DNA of 64,000 nt from Streptomyces sporangiiformans (GCF_005768555.2 NZ_VCHX02000079.1:3814-67813); one strand, 5' to 3'. Shown: positions 16,552 to 25,346, counted from the first letter of the stretch. Program-made: numbers and translations. The notes: generated from the letters alone by a model not told the origin.

Positions 16552-18130
16552 GTCTGCTCCCTGGTCGGCATGGTGCGTCCCGCCCGACCCGGGAGCGCTC
16601 TGCGGCGCGGGGATACTGTCCTGGATCACTCGGTGTGAACGCCTTGGCCGCGGCGGTGAAGGCGGTTGTCCAGTCGGACGTGATGATGCTTGCGATGTAT
16701 CCGTCCGGCCGGACGAGGATGAGCGTGTCGCCGGTGATGCCGTAGACGCTGTTGAGCCGGCCGGTGGTGTCGGCGAGGACGCCGTCGTCGTCGATGTGGC
16801 CTCCGGTGCGGACGGCGTAGCGGCGCAGTTCGGCGCCATCGGCCGGCCAGATCAGCTTGGGCAGCGCCTCGGCGGCGTCGGCGCCGAAAGCCAGGAGCGT
16901 GAAGTGCGGCCCCTGGTAGACATCGAACAGGCGTCGGACATCGTGCGCGGAGCACGGCGCGTCCGGCGCCCGGTCGCCCGCGTGCAGTGTCTTGGTGGCG
17001 GGGGAGTGGACGGGGGCGAGCGGACCGGCGTGGTAGGAGAGATCGAGTTGGCGTTCCTCGTCTCCGCGCTTGAGTCCGGAGACACGGTGGTTGCTGAGGT
17101 CTGCGTACAGGTCACTGGACTTGCCGAGAACGCGTGCGGCGATCGGCTGCCGCTCGGCTTCGTAGCTGTCGAGGAGGCTGTCCGGTGCGCCGGCGATGAC
17201 CTGGGCGAGTTTCCAGCCGAGGTTGTAGGCGTCCTGCACGCCGGTGTTGAGTCCTTGCGCGCCGGCCGGAGTGTGCACGTGGGCGGCGTCACCGGCCAGA
17301 AAGACCCGGCCCGCGCGGTAGTGCTCGACGAGCCGGACGTTGGGCCGGAACACCGAGGTCCAGGTGATGTCGCGCAGCCGCAGGCCGGTCAGCTTGTGGA
17401 ACCGGGCGGCCAGCGCGGCTTCGTCGAGGTCCGGTGCGTCGTCCGGCTTCAGCCGGATCATCACCTGGAACTGGTCGGAATGCGGCAGGGGGCACGCTCC
17501 CGCGGAGGCGCGGGGCCAGATGTGCCACCGGTCCCGGGACAGTCCGTCGATCGTGCCGTCGATGATGAGCGTGCGGTCGGATGCGTCGGTCTCCCCGGCG
17601 AAGCCGAGTCCGGTGGCCTTGCGGACGGCGCTGGCGCCCCCGTCGGCGCCGACGAGGTACTTGCTGCGCACCTTCTCGCCCGAGGCGAGCGTCGCCGTGA
17701 CGCCGGCGGCGTCCTGTTCGAAGTCCTCCAGTGCGGTGTCGTACTCGATGGGCAGTCCCAGGCGGTCGAGCAGGCGGTGCAGGATGGCGTCGGTACGGTG
17801 CTGCGGCAGCAGCAGGATGTTCGGGTACGGCACGTCCGGGGTCGGCCGGTTGCGCTGCTGCATTTTCCACGGCGCGGTGACCGGTCCGAGGTGAATGCCC
17901 GCGAGCGGGTAGGGGCCGCCCTCCGCGTGTGCCTCGCGCAGCACGCCGAGGTCCTCGAAGACCTCCTGTGTGCGTGGCTGCACGCCTTTGGCGCGGGAGC
18001 CCTTGAAGGCGTGTGGTGCCTTGTCGATCAGGCGGACGCTTAGGCCGCGCCGCAGCAGGTCGGCCGCCAGGGTGGAGCCCGTTGGGCCGGCTCCGGCAAC
18101 GAGTACGTCGATGTCGTGGTGTTCGGTCAT
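16535..18130 (-). CDS. FAD-dependent monooxygenase (group A, PgaE/MhpA-like)
   Basis: Flavoprotein hydroxylase, 531 aa from ATG 18130. FAD motifs are DVLVAGAGPTGSTLAADLLR, VGADGGASAVRKATGLGF (DG) and VFLAGDAAHVHTPAGAQGLN (GD). A thioredoxin-like C-terminal domain (DVRRLFDVYQGPHFTLLAFG) is as in aromatic hydroxylases of polyketide and xenobiotic pathways. The final 30 residues after AAKAFTPSD are Arg-rich and overlap the next gene, so the true end may have been lost. It is third in an operon behind two alpha/beta hydrolases and under probable TetR control. The substrate is unknown. Confidence 0.88.
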   Translation of the reverse strand: MTEHHDIDVLVAGAGPTGSTLAADLLRRGLSVRLIDKAPHAFKGSRAKGVQPRTQEVFEDLGVLREAHAEGGPYPLAGIHLGPVTAPWKMQQRNRPTPDVPYPNILLLPQHRTDAILHRLLDRLGLPIEYDTALEDFEQDAAGVTATLASGEKVRSKYLVGADGGASAVRKATGLGFAGETDASDRTLIIDGTIDGLSRDRWHIWPRASAGACPLPHSDQFQVMIRLKPDDAPDLDEAALAARFHKLTGLRLRDITWTSVFRPNVRLVEHYRAGRVFLAGDAAHVHTPAGAQGLNTGVQDAYNLGWKLAQVIAGAPDSLLDSYEAERQPIAARVLGKSSDLYADLSNHRVSGLKRGDEERQLDLSYHAGPLAPVHSPATKTLHAGDRAPDAPCSAHDVRRLFDVYQGPHFTLLAFGADAAEALPKLIWPADGAELRRYAVRTGGHIDDDGVLADTTGRLNSVYGITGDTLILVRPDGYIASIITSDWTTAFTAAAKAFTPSDPGQYPRAAERSRVGRDAPCRPGSRRARGE

Positions 18131-18141
18131 GGCGAGGGGCC

Positions 18142-19032
18142 TCAGTTGATCTTTTCGAAGAAGGTGGCGAGCAGCCGTGCCGTGCCGTGAGGATCCTCGA
18201 ACGGGACCATGTGCCCGCAGTGGTCGAGCACGTGCAAGTCGTCCGGCGGGAAGAGGTCCCGGACGGTGTCGAGCTGCTCTATGGGGGTGACCTGGTCGTG
18301 TTTGCCCCACAGCAACAGCTTGGGTACGGGCAGTCGGCCGGCCCGTCGATAGAGGTCGTGCTGTCCGATGAGCGGGAAATCCCTGAGCGTTGACAGCAAG
18401 GCGTAGATCGAGCCGTGGAACCGGTAGGGCTCGCCGACGAGGCGGCGGAGCCGATCCGTGTCCTCGCCCGTCCGAACGTTGTGGCCCAGATGGCTGCTGA
18501 GGAAGCGGTGGCCGAAAAGTCTGCCCAGGAGCCGGGCGAGCGGATCGACAGCCAGTAGGCGGGTGAGGGGCTGGTTCTGCTCTGCCAAGCCGGCCGGACC
18601 GATGAGAGTCAGCGACAACGGCGTCGGGATGCCGGCCTGGGTGGCGAAGGCCATGGCGATGAGTCCACCCATGGACGTTCCGACCACGTGGACTCGCTCG
18701 CGGGGAGCGACCGCGTCGAGGAGCTCGCTCAGCTGGCGGAGGAACAGGGCCTGGTCGTAGGGACCTTCGACGCGATCCGACCACCCGCGGCCGTAAGCGC
18801 TGTAGGCCAGGGTACGCAGGCCATGGGCGTGCAGGTCGGCGGCGATCGCGTCCCAGTAGCCGAGCGGGATCGTGTTCCCGGGGGTCAGCAGCACGAGGGG
18901 ACCGGTGTCGGGTCCGGCGAGCTGGTAGTGGGTCATTCCGTCGGACAGCGGGACGAAGGAGCCTTGGGCCGCCGCCCGTGCGGTCTCGTCCAGGATTCGG
19001 TCTTCGCCTTTTGCGACGTAGGTGCCGCTCAC
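18142..19032 (-). CDS. Alpha/beta hydrolase
   Basis: 296-aa hydrolase. The nucleophile elbow is GTSMGGLIAMAF (Ser), the acid is in LLWGKHDQVTP, and the His is in LDHCGHMVPFEDP. The oxyanion segment VLLTPGNTIPLGYWD replaces the more usual HG. The start overlaps the stop of the preceding hydrolase gene (ATGA, 19029-19032). It ends 11 bp before the monooxygenase. The pairing of two hydrolases and one FAD monooxygenase suggests sequential hydroxylation and cleavage, for example of a cyclic or ring-opened substrate. Confidence 0.88.
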   Translation of the reverse strand: MSGTYVAKGEDRILDETARAAAQGSFVPLSDGMTHYQLAGPDTGPLVLLTPGNTIPLGYWDAIAADLHAHGLRTLAYSAYGRGWSDRVEGPYDQALFLRQLSELLDAVAPRERVHVVGTSMGGLIAMAFATQAGIPTPLSLTLIGPAGLAEQNQPLTRLLAVDPLARLLGRLFGHRFLSSHLGHNVRTGEDTDRLRRLVGEPYRFHGSIYALLSTLRDFPLIGQHDLYRRAGRLPVPKLLLWGKHDQVTPIEQLDTVRDLFPPDDLHVLDHCGHMVPFEDPHGTARLLATFFEKIN

Positions 19033-19838
19033 GACTGGCCTCCGAGGAATTCGAGCATGGCGCCGGCCACGCGGGTTGGAGCTTCCTCCGGCATCAAGTG
19101 GCCGATCCCGGGGAGGACGATGTCCTGGCTGCCCGGGATGTCCCTGGCGAAGTGCTGGCCGTCGATGCCGTCGCCGCGCAGGACCAGAGTGGGCACGCGC
19201 AGCCGGCGGAGTTCAGGCGTCCGGTCGGCCTGGTCGGTCCTGGCGAGGTCGATGAAGGCGGCACGGTTCCCCGGCCGGCTCATCATGGCGTGCATCCGGT
19301 CGACCATGGCTTCCGGCACGGTGAAGTCGGGCCCCACCATGCCGCGCACGTTCCGGGCGACCATGCCCCGCGAGCCCGCACGGCGCAGCAGCGGGCGGGT
19401 GAGCGGGTTGCGGGCGAGGCGCATCGCGACGGGGAGCGACTTGCCGACATACCCCGTCGAGTTCATGAGCACCAGGCGCCGTACCCGCTCGGGGTGGGTG
19501 AGCGCGAAGTTCCAGGCGATGTTCCCGCCGAGCGAGTTTCCGGCGACCATGCAGGTGTCCACGGACTGCCCGTCGAGGAAACGGGCGACGAAGGCGACGT
19601 ACGACTCGATGCGGTAGTCCCGGTCGGGCCGGGGCCCGGTCAGTCCGAACCCCGGCAGGTCCAGCCGGATCACCTCGTAGGCCGGGCGAAGCCGCGCCGC
19701 GACCTCGTCGAAGGTGTCCAAAGACGAGCCGGAGCCGTGCAGGAGCAGCACCGCCGGCCCTCGCCCCTCCCGCACGAAGCGCACGCGCATCCCGTCGACC
19801 GACGTGAATGACGATCCCTCCGTGAGGCTGTTCTTCAT
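19029..19838 (-). CDS. Alpha/beta hydrolase, first gene of TetR-controlled operon
   Basis: 269-aa hydrolase with a complete triad: oxyanion HGSGSS in VLLLHGSGSSLDTFDEV, nucleophile GNSLGGNIAW, acid in LVLRGDGIDGQHF, and His in LPGIGHLMPEEAP. The segment DYRIESYVAFVARFLD resembles meta-cleavage product hydrolases. It is the promoter-proximal gene; two identical-type palindromes lie 18-58 bp upstream of ATG 19838. The start has a GAGGCG site upstream. Confidence 0.9.
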   Translation of the reverse strand: MKNSLTEGSSFTSVDGMRVRFVREGRGPAVLLLHGSGSSLDTFDEVAARLRPAYEVIRLDLPGFGLTGPRPDRDYRIESYVAFVARFLDGQSVDTCMVAGNSLGGNIAWNFALTHPERVRRLVLMNSTGYVGKSLPVAMRLARNPLTRPLLRRAGSRGMVARNVRGMVGPDFTVPEAMVDRMHAMMSRPGNRAAFIDLARTDQADRTPELRRLRVPTLVLRGDGIDGQHFARDIPGSQDIVLPGIGHLMPEEAPTRVAGAMLEFLGGQS

Positions 19839-19856
19839 CTCGCCTCCCCAGTTATT

Positions 19857-19871
19857 GGCTACGACGTAGCC
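19857..19871. promoter_or_regulatory. TetR operator candidate 1 (GGCTAC-N3-GTAGCC)
   Basis: GGCTACGACGTAGCC, a perfect 6-bp-arm inverted repeat just upstream of the hydrolase operon. It recurs in the same layout at 19882 and in weaker form before the TetR gene at 20951. Confidence 0.65.
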
Positions 19872-19881
19872 GTATTATTTC

Positions 19882-19896
19882 GGCTACAGAGTAGCC
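19882..19896. promoter_or_regulatory. TetR operator candidate 2 (GGCTAC-N3-GTAGCC)
   Basis: GGCTACAGAGTAGCC, same arms and spacing as the site at 19857; centres are 25 bp apart. Together they would cover the operon promoter. Confidence 0.65.
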
Positions 19897-20027
19897 ATTT
19901 TTGCGGGAGAGAGGCAAGCCAAGTGACTACGCGGGACCGGCGAGGGCGGCTGCGCGCGAGATCGCTCGAGCCGGGGCGGTGGCGTGTCGGCCAGGTGTCT
20001 CGACCGCACCGTCCTGCTTGCCCAGGC

Positions 20028-20067
20028 GCGCGACCGAAGGGTCTATAGCGCGACCGAAGGGTCTATA
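20028..20067. repeat. Tandem duplication, 2 x 20 bp
   Basis: A 20-base unit ending in GGGTCTATA is present twice without a mismatch in the gap between the hydrolase operon and the TetR gene. The rest of 19897-20165 shows no gene. Probably a slippage product; no function inferred. Confidence 0.8.
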
Positions 20068-20165
20068 GGTGGATGCCGGCGTCGAATCCCGTGTCGGCCA
20101 GCGTCCTTGGCCGCGCGTAGGCGAGTGATCTGCCGGAGTCAGCGTCCGCTGGACTCTCCAGGCAC

Positions 20166-20888
20166 CTAAGAGTCTTTGCGTCTAGCCTGTTCCAGACCAT
20201 CGACGAGCAAGTCCAGGCCGAACCGGAACTCCTCGTGCAGTGGTACGGAGGTCAGCTCGTCGGCTGCGGCCGTCGTGGCCGGATAGGTGGCGGGGTCCAG
20301 GGAGTGGTAATAGTCCCGCAGCTGCACCTGGTCCTCGGGGCGTGGTGTTCCGGGGCCGTGCTGCTGGATGGCGAAGCCGATCACGTAGTGGCCGATGGCG
20401 GTGAAGGTGCGGGCGGCCAGGCCGACCGAGAACCCGTGGCTCAGGAGCAGTGTGATGAGCCGTTCCCTGGCGCGGAGTCCGTTGGGGCCGACGGGAACCT
20501 GGGCCGCCAGCAAGGGCACCGCATGAGGGTGTCGGCGCAGGGTGTCGTAGAAAGTCTCCGCGGCGGCGGCCACGGCTTCCCGCCAGGACAGGCTGTCCAA
20601 CTCCTCGGGCGGGATTCCGACCTCGCCCAGGATTCTGTCGGCCACGAGGGCGAGGAGTTCGTCCTTGCCGTTGAAGTGGCGGTAGAGCGTTGCCGTGCCC
20701 GAGTCCAGGGCGTCGGCGAGCATGCGCAGGGTCAGTGCCTGGATCCCGACTTCGTCGATGAGCTTCAGGGCGGTGTCGATGATCCGGCCTACGTCCATCG
20801 GGGGGCGTCCGCGCCGGTACGCAGGGGCCGGTTTCCGGCTCGCCCACCAGGCAGGACTGCCCGGCGCCGCCGGAGTCTCCGAAGCCAT
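20166..20888 (-). CDS. TetR-family regulator (TetR/TetR_C type)
   Basis: 240-aa regulator. The HTH region reads IIDTALKLIDEVGIQALTLR, ADALDSGTATLYRHF, GKDELLALVADRIL, a close fit to the classical TetR class. The C-terminal domain contains YVIGFAIQQHGPG and FRFGLDLLVDGLEQ, like TetR_C. An N-terminal extension of about 25 residues precedes the HTH; ATG 20888 has AAAGGATG upstream, but an internal ATG at PPMDVGR is possible. A degenerate copy of the operator (20951) lies 62 bp upstream, indicating autoregulation, and two better copies lie before the hydrolase operon downstream. Confidence 0.9.
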   Translation of the reverse strand: MASETPAAPGSPAWWASRKPAPAYRRGRPPMDVGRIIDTALKLIDEVGIQALTLRMLADALDSGTATLYRHFNGKDELLALVADRILGEVGIPPEELDSLSWREAVAAAAETFYDTLRRHPHAVPLLAAQVPVGPNGLRARERLITLLLSHGFSVGLAARTFTAIGHYVIGFAIQQHGPGTPRPEDQVQLRDYYHSLDPATYPATTAAADELTSVPLHEEFRFGLDLLVDGLEQARRKDS

Positions 20889-20950
20889 GAAGCGGTCATC
20901 CTTTCAGCGGCCGATCTCCGCATGCGTGCGTCGAGAAAAGGGTATTTTTC

Positions 20951-20965
20951 GGCTCCAGAGTATCC
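20951..20965. promoter_or_regulatory. TetR operator candidate 3 (degenerate)
   Basis: GGCTCCAGAGTATCC matches operator 2 at 13 of 15 bases, including the CAGAGTA core. It sits upstream of the TetR gene and is best explained as an autoregulatory site of lower affinity. Confidence 0.55.
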
Positions 20966-21384
20966 GTTAACGACCCCCGGCTCGGTCTCCAAGAGCCCGG
21001 GCCGTTGCCTACGGGCCGGATCTCGACCAGGCGATGGAGCCTGTATCTCCAAGTCTTTCGTCAGTTTGCTCGGCCTCAAGGTTGTCGGGCCCCTGCCCTC
21101 GTCCGGTGAACCCAGCGCGGGGACGGCAGCGTGACCGACGGACGTGCCCTGCGGCGCGCTACGTGCAGCGGGCAGAAGTGAGGAAGCCGGCCGCGGCCAA
21201 AGACATGCCTCCGGCGGGGGCGCTCAGGCTCCGAGATGGAGGGGGCGCCGTTCGCGAGTGCCGGCAGACGGGATGGGAGCTGGGGAGGGTGGTGGGGAGG
21301 GCCGTGACTTCCGCTCGCCTGAATAGCTAAGATCCCTTGCGACCTGCGGAAAGTCCGCACAAGCGGGCCTCCCGGAGGTACGGA
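20966..21384. other. Intergenic stretch without recognised gene
   Basis: About 420 bases between the TetR promoter and the DUF4328 gene. Only short, low-complexity frames are present on both strands. No RNA gene or repeat was recognised apart from the ribosome site of the next gene. Confidence 0.5.
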
Positions 21385-22047
21385 ATGTGTGGAAAAGCGG
21401 CGTCGCCGGGCGGGCTCGCCCGGTGGACGTGCGGAATGCTCGCCTGCTTCGCGTTGGTGACTGTGGCGACCGAGGTAGCAGGCTGGCACAGGTACCAGGT
21501 GCTACTGGCACTAGCGCTGAAGCGGTCGGATGAAGGCGAGGCGTTGGTCAGAGCCGACATGTGGTTCGGGAATCTGACTGGGTGGTGGCAGGCGACGTTC
21601 CTCGCGACCATGCTGCTGTTCATCCTCTGGCTCGACAGCATGCGTTCACTCGCGGACACGGTTTGGCCCCAAGGGCAGCGCCGCCACCGTGCTTGGGTGC
21701 TCTTCGGCTGGCTGGTTCCACTGGGACAGCTGTTCATACCGAAGATGTTCATCAACGACCTGTGGGCTGCCGCCCAGCCAGCGATGCGACGCCGTCGCGG
21801 CAACCCTCTGCTCACCATTTGGTGGCTCACCGTACTCGCCGCAGGCGCCTGGGCCACGGACGGCTACTCGGCTCTGAAGCAGGCTGCCACAGCGGGCGAG
21901 GCCCGCCAGGCGCTGCGGCATGTGATGCTCAGCGACGGTCTGCGCATCGGAGCCGCCGCGCTAACCATCGCCGTCGTCTGGCGGCTGAGCGGCTTGCTGC
22001 ACCACGCGAAGGACAGCGAAGCCTCGGCGGATGCGCACAGTAGCTAG
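21385..22047 (+). CDS. DUF4328 domain membrane protein
   Basis: 220-aa membrane protein. The DUF4328 layout is seen: helix 1 (GMLACFALVTVATEVAGW), helix 2 with TFLATMLLFILWLDSMRS, the diagnostic WVLFGWLVPLGQLFIPKMFIND segment, then LLTIWWLTVLAAGAWAT and a last helix (LRIGAAALTIAVVWRLSGL). ATG 21385 is chosen because GGAGG lies seven bases upstream; the frame opens 48 bases earlier without such a site. The function of DUF4328 is unknown. It has no operon partner. Confidence 0.85.
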   Translation: MCGKAASPGGLARWTCGMLACFALVTVATEVAGWHRYQVLLALALKRSDEGEALVRADMWFGNLTGWWQATFLATMLLFILWLDSMRSLADTVWPQGQRRHRAWVLFGWLVPLGQLFIPKMFINDLWAAAQPAMRRRRGNPLLTIWWLTVLAAGAWATDGYSALKQAATAGEARQALRHVMLSDGLRIGAAALTIAVVWRLSGLLHHAKDSEASADAHSS

Positions 22048-22123
22048 GCGCGTGCCCCTTGCGTGCCCGAACGAGCGGGAAACCGCGGGGAACAGCGGTC
22101 GCTCACGGACACCGGCAACGGCG

Positions 22124-22158
22124 AAGGCCCCCGACTGACTTGGCTGGTCAGGGGCCGT
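22124..22158 (-). terminator. Hairpin behind the tRNA-Ser remnant
   Basis: GGCCCC (22126-22131) pairs with GGGGCC (22151-22156), extended by TGAC/GTCA with a four-base bulge. It stands just 3' of the tRNA fragment on the minus strand, where a tRNA terminator is expected. Confidence 0.45.
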
Positions 22159-22165
22159 TCATCTG

Positions 22166-22229
22166 CGGTGGGTGTGGGTTTTGAACCCACGGTGACATAG
22201 CTGCCACGACGGTTTTCAAGATCGTCTGC
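22166..22229 (-). tRNA. tRNA-Ser(UGA) 3' fragment (probable att scar)
   Basis: Reading the minus strand, the anticodon arm (GACGATC, loop with TGA, then the matching strand), a long variable arm, the T arm GTGGGTTCAAAACCCAC and the 3' acceptor strand ACCCACC are present. The matching 5' acceptor GGTGGGT and the D arm are absent; unrelated sequence takes their place. tRNA 3' ends of this length are normal attachment sites of integrative elements, so this is probably an att remnant rather than a working tRNA. CCA is not encoded. Confidence 0.7.
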
Positions 22230-22366
22230 AGTTCCGAAGATGTGCCAGAGTTGCCATCCAGCGGCCTCCGCCCCGTAATCATGGGCACAAGACAGCCCGC
22301 TCGTACCACTCTGCCGGGAAGCGATCGCGGTACGAACGGGCCCTAGACGCCTTGGAGGCATCAGTC

Positions 22367-22624
22367 ATGAGTCTGGCCCCATCCCCGCATGCTGTGTCGA
22401 ACCCCATGGTTCCGCTCTGGGTAATCACCGTGATCATCGTCGTCGTGGCGTTGCCCTCCACCAACACCGCCTTTGACGCCTGGGCGAATGCAGTCGCTGT
22501 CTCATCAGCTCTCGTTGGCGGCAGGTCGTTTCAACTCAAGCCGCTCTCGCTCTGTCTTGCTGACCGGTGGCACCCTGTACAGCAGCGAAGCGCGGCAACC
22601 GCCGTGACCACAGCCGCCCAGTAA
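22367..22624 (+). CDS. Small hypothetical protein with one membrane helix
   Basis: 85 residues from ATG 22367, with GGAGG eight bases upstream. One hydrophobic stretch (PLWVITVIIVVVALPS) is followed by a polar tail ending in an Ala/Thr-rich stretch. No family is recognised. It lies beside the tRNA fragment and an IS remnant, so it may belong to a lost integrated element; it could also be chance. Confidence 0.35.
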   Translation: MSLAPSPHAVSNPMVPLWVITVIIVVVALPSTNTAFDAWANAVAVSSALVGGRSFQLKPLSLCLADRWHPVQQRSAATAVTTAAQ

Positions 22625-22712
22625 CCACGCCAACGAAATGGCCCGAGCCGACTCCGCCTGACATCTACGGCTGACATCAACGACAGCCGGACATCAGCGG
22701 AACAGTACGGGC

Positions 22713-23110
22713 CTAAGGGTTGTCCCGTAAATGATCTTCGAGTTGTCTCGAGGCGTTGTGTTCCTCTTTCCAGGCCGAGAGTTCGGCCTGGCCGCGCTCG
22801 CGACGGTGGGGGATGACCAGGCCGGTGCCCCGGTAGCCGCCGTCCGCGATCACAGTCGTCTTGCCGACGGTGTCCTTCGCACCGGAGACAGCTCCCATGC
22901 CTTGCGGTCGTTGCGATTTCCGGGCAGCAGCCGGCCGACGGCGACGATCAGCCGGGTGTCGGCGTCGATGACGACCTGGTGGTTGGTCGAGTAGCGGTAG
23001 TTCTTCGACTGCTCAGCGACGGTGTGGTCACGGGTGGAGATGAGGGTGCCGTCCACGATCAGCACGGCGCCCTTACGGAACCGCTTACGGGGCTGCAGCG
23101 CGAGTGTCGC
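22713..23110 (-). pseudogene. IS5-family transposase fragment, frameshifted
   Basis: The minus strand encodes the core of a DDE transposase: VLIVDGTLISTRDHT, NYRYSTNHQVVIDADTRL, VAVGRLLPGNRNDRKAWE, then after a frameshift near 22890 AKDTVGKTTVIADGGYRGTG and IPHRRERGQAELSAWKEEHN. Both the N-terminus and the final part with the catalytic Glu are missing. A GGGTTGTCCCGTAAATGATC end-like sequence borders it on the left. Confidence 0.75.
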
Positions 23111-23216
23111 CCTCGGTGATGCTCGTAGGCCCGAAGCACCGCTTCCGCCTGCGCGGCGATCGACGAACCGCCGTACTTCGCCCTGCCGAAGGGGGCGAAG
23201 ACACGCACCGTCGACA
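23111..23216 (-). pseudogene. 5' fragment of unknown gene carrying repeat copy 2
   Basis: ATG 23216 with GGAGGG just upstream starts a frame reading VRVFAPFGRAKYGG, SSIAAQAEAVLRAYEHHR, which then runs into the transposase remnant. The 48-bp repeat (23123-23170) is its middle. The well-placed ribosome site suggests a real gene cut by an insertion. The family is not recognised. Confidence 0.4.
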
Positions 23217-23443
23217 TGCCCTCCTCCGTGGCCGAAGAATTGAAGCATCACGTCGAAATGTTCCCGCCGGTGGAGGTAGCGGATGCGCGCACCTCCTTGA
23301 CCAGAGGGTTGGCATCGCCTTGACTGCTACAGCCCCGTTTCAACACCCGTCTCCATGACTGGCTCAACGCACCCCGATCGCGTGAGTCATGAACCACCGT
23401 CATCCTGAGGCCCCGTCAACGGCACCGTGATAGTCCTCGGGCG

Positions 23444-24346
23444 TCAACTCCGGGTCAGATCCCGTGCACTGCGGCTGATTCGGTCGAGCGCGACGCGGGC
23501 AGCAACGACGGCCGGGTGGTCGTGGCTGCCAGTGCGGGTAGCGATGAGGACGCGCCGAGCGTTCGGCGGCGTCAGCTCGGTAAGTGTCACTGTAGGAGCG
23601 TGGACGCCCCAGGCAAGTTTGGGTAGGAATCCGACCGCCTGCCCGGCTTCGATCAATCGCACATGGAAGGTGAGGTCGGTCGACTGGTAGCGAACGTGGG
23701 GTTCAAAGCCGGCTTGGCGGCAGACAGCGCTGGCCCAGCGCCTGGCGGCATTGCCCTCGGGTTCCATGACCCAAGGCAGGTGTGCGAGAGCTGCGAGTTG
23801 CGGCGGCTCGCCGTCCGGTGGGGTGGCTAGAAGTAGAGGATCCTCGAGGAGAAGCTGAGTGTGCAGGCCGCTCAGCGCCGACGGCGGCTCTCCCGGGTAC
23901 TCCTCGGCGATGACCAGGTCGAATTCGTGCGCGACAAGCGCCCGCAGCGGTGTGCGTTCGTTCTCCTGATGCACGTGGACGCGAAGCTGCGGATGCTCGC
24001 GCTGAAGCAGCTCTACGGCAGGCAGGACCAGAGTCTTAGCCGCAGTCTGAAAGGTTGCAATCCGCAGGTCCCCCTCGAGCACAGTCTTAGCCCGGGCGAT
24101 ATCGGCCTCAGCCTGCTCGAGCCGGTCCAAGATCACCTCGATATGCCCGACCAGCATCTCCGCCGCGGGCGTCAGACGGACCCGGCGTCCCATAGGTTCC
24201 AGGAGCGGGACGCCCACCTCGGTCTCCAGCTGCGAAAGCTGCGAAGAGATGGTCGAAGGACTGTACGAGAGGGCCGAAGCCACAGCTGCAAGGGTGCCGC
24301 GGTGCTTGAGTTCGCGCAGCAACCGAAGCCGGTGAAGGTCGTACAT
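23444..24346 (-). CDS. LysR-family transcriptional regulator
   Basis: 300-aa regulator. The N-terminal winged HTH reads LHRLRLLRELKHRGTLAAVA, ALSYSPSTISSQLSQLE, VGVPLLEPMGRRVRLTPAAE. The substrate-binding domain follows (LEGDLRIATFQTAAKTLVLP, FDLVIAEEYPGEPPS). ATG 24346 is the natural start; the open frame continues upstream through an IS630 remnant. It is divergent from the ABC importer operon 1 kb away, with the transposase debris between. Regulation of that operon is possible but not shown. Confidence 0.9.
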   Translation of the reverse strand: MYDLHRLRLLRELKHRGTLAAVASALSYSPSTISSQLSQLETEVGVPLLEPMGRRVRLTPAAEMLVGHIEVILDRLEQAEADIARAKTVLEGDLRIATFQTAAKTLVLPAVELLQREHPQLRVHVHQENERTPLRALVAHEFDLVIAEEYPGEPPSALSGLHTQLLLEDPLLLATPPDGEPPQLAALAHLPWVMEPEGNAARRWASAVCRQAGFEPHVRYQSTDLTFHVRLIEAGQAVGFLPKLAWGVHAPTVTLTELTPPNARRVLIATRTGSHDHPAVVAARVALDRISRSARDLTRS

Positions 24347-24609
24347 CACGCACCAATCGCCGCCCGTGACCACCGATTCGTCGCTTGAGATAACCAATCG
24401 TACGCGAAAACATGTGCTGCCCCGCATTGAGGCACCGCGAGACTGCCTCGTCCTGCGGTATGTCCAACGAGCACGTGGGTCGTGGTCAACCTTCGTTTGA
24501 GCAGGTCGGGTGAAGGGTGAAGACGCTTGGACGAGGCTGGTGACGCGGGGGGTATTGCGCGCAGTTGACTTCCTGCTGGCTTGCGGAGAGCCGCTCCCAG
24601 CGGCCGCGG

Positions 24610-25010
24610 CAGGGCAGCCGTACGGTGCCTCCGGCGCCTTGGCGGTGCCCTTGCGGCGTCGCCGGTTGACGCCCCACGTCCAGTCGTCGCCCACGGAGGA
24701 GTAGCCGTGGAAGTAGGCGACGCCGTGGGTGCGGTGGTAGGTCGCCGGCAGGCCGTCGGGCTGGCTCTGCTTCGCCCAGCACGAGTCGGCGGTGGGCCGG
24801 ATCCCAAGGGGCCCGAATTCGTCGTAGGCGAACCGGTGGATCACATCGCGCACGGTGTCCTCGTCGGCCTGCACCAGCTGGGCGATTACCGGAACACGGT
24901 CCCCGCCCGCCGGGACCGGCAGCATCATCGCGCGCCGGTGACGCACCGAACTCGTGCTGCCGGCGCGCGATCTGGTGCAGCTTCTGCCCCTCCTGGGACA
25001 GGCTCAGCCA
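24610..25010 (-). pseudogene. IS630-family transposase with internal deletion
   Basis: Minus-strand pieces in order: LSQEGQKLHQIARR, then in another frame RRAMMLPVPAGG and VIAQLVQADEDTVRDVIHRF, joined directly to DEFGPLGIRPTA and LPATYHRTHGVAYFHG. In full IS630 transposases about 100 residues separate the last two parts, so the middle is deleted; the C-terminus after GVNRRR is also lost. From 25011 to 25346 no gene is seen apart from the livH ribosome site. Confidence 0.75.
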
Positions 25011-25346
25011 CCGCGCCCCCACCGGTCGGACGTCACCGCACATCCAACCGCCACGACCAACCACCAACCCGGCGAACCTACGCGGTCACAGCACTGGATG
25101 GTTTCTGCCCAGTGATTGGTCGAAAATACCGATGAGTGCGCATCGATAACGACGACTGGACCGGACAATGGGGGGCGCATAGCATTCCAGAACCGCGAGA
25201 ATCGGCCACCCCGAGATGTGCGGTACGGCCGACGCAGCCCGCGGCTCATTGGTATCGGTCGTCGGTCTCCCCACGCTGTCGTCGCTGCCTGCTGGCCCCC
25301 TGCCGCAGGCCGATCAGATATCCCGCCACGCGATTTCGGAGAGGCC

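Noticed and set aside
20028..20067. Start of a CRISPR array
   Set aside because: Only two directly adjacent 20-bp copies with no spacer; a simple tandem duplication.
22166..22260. A complete tRNA-Ser gene
   Set aside because: The acceptor 5' strand and D arm cannot be found; only the 3' part is present.
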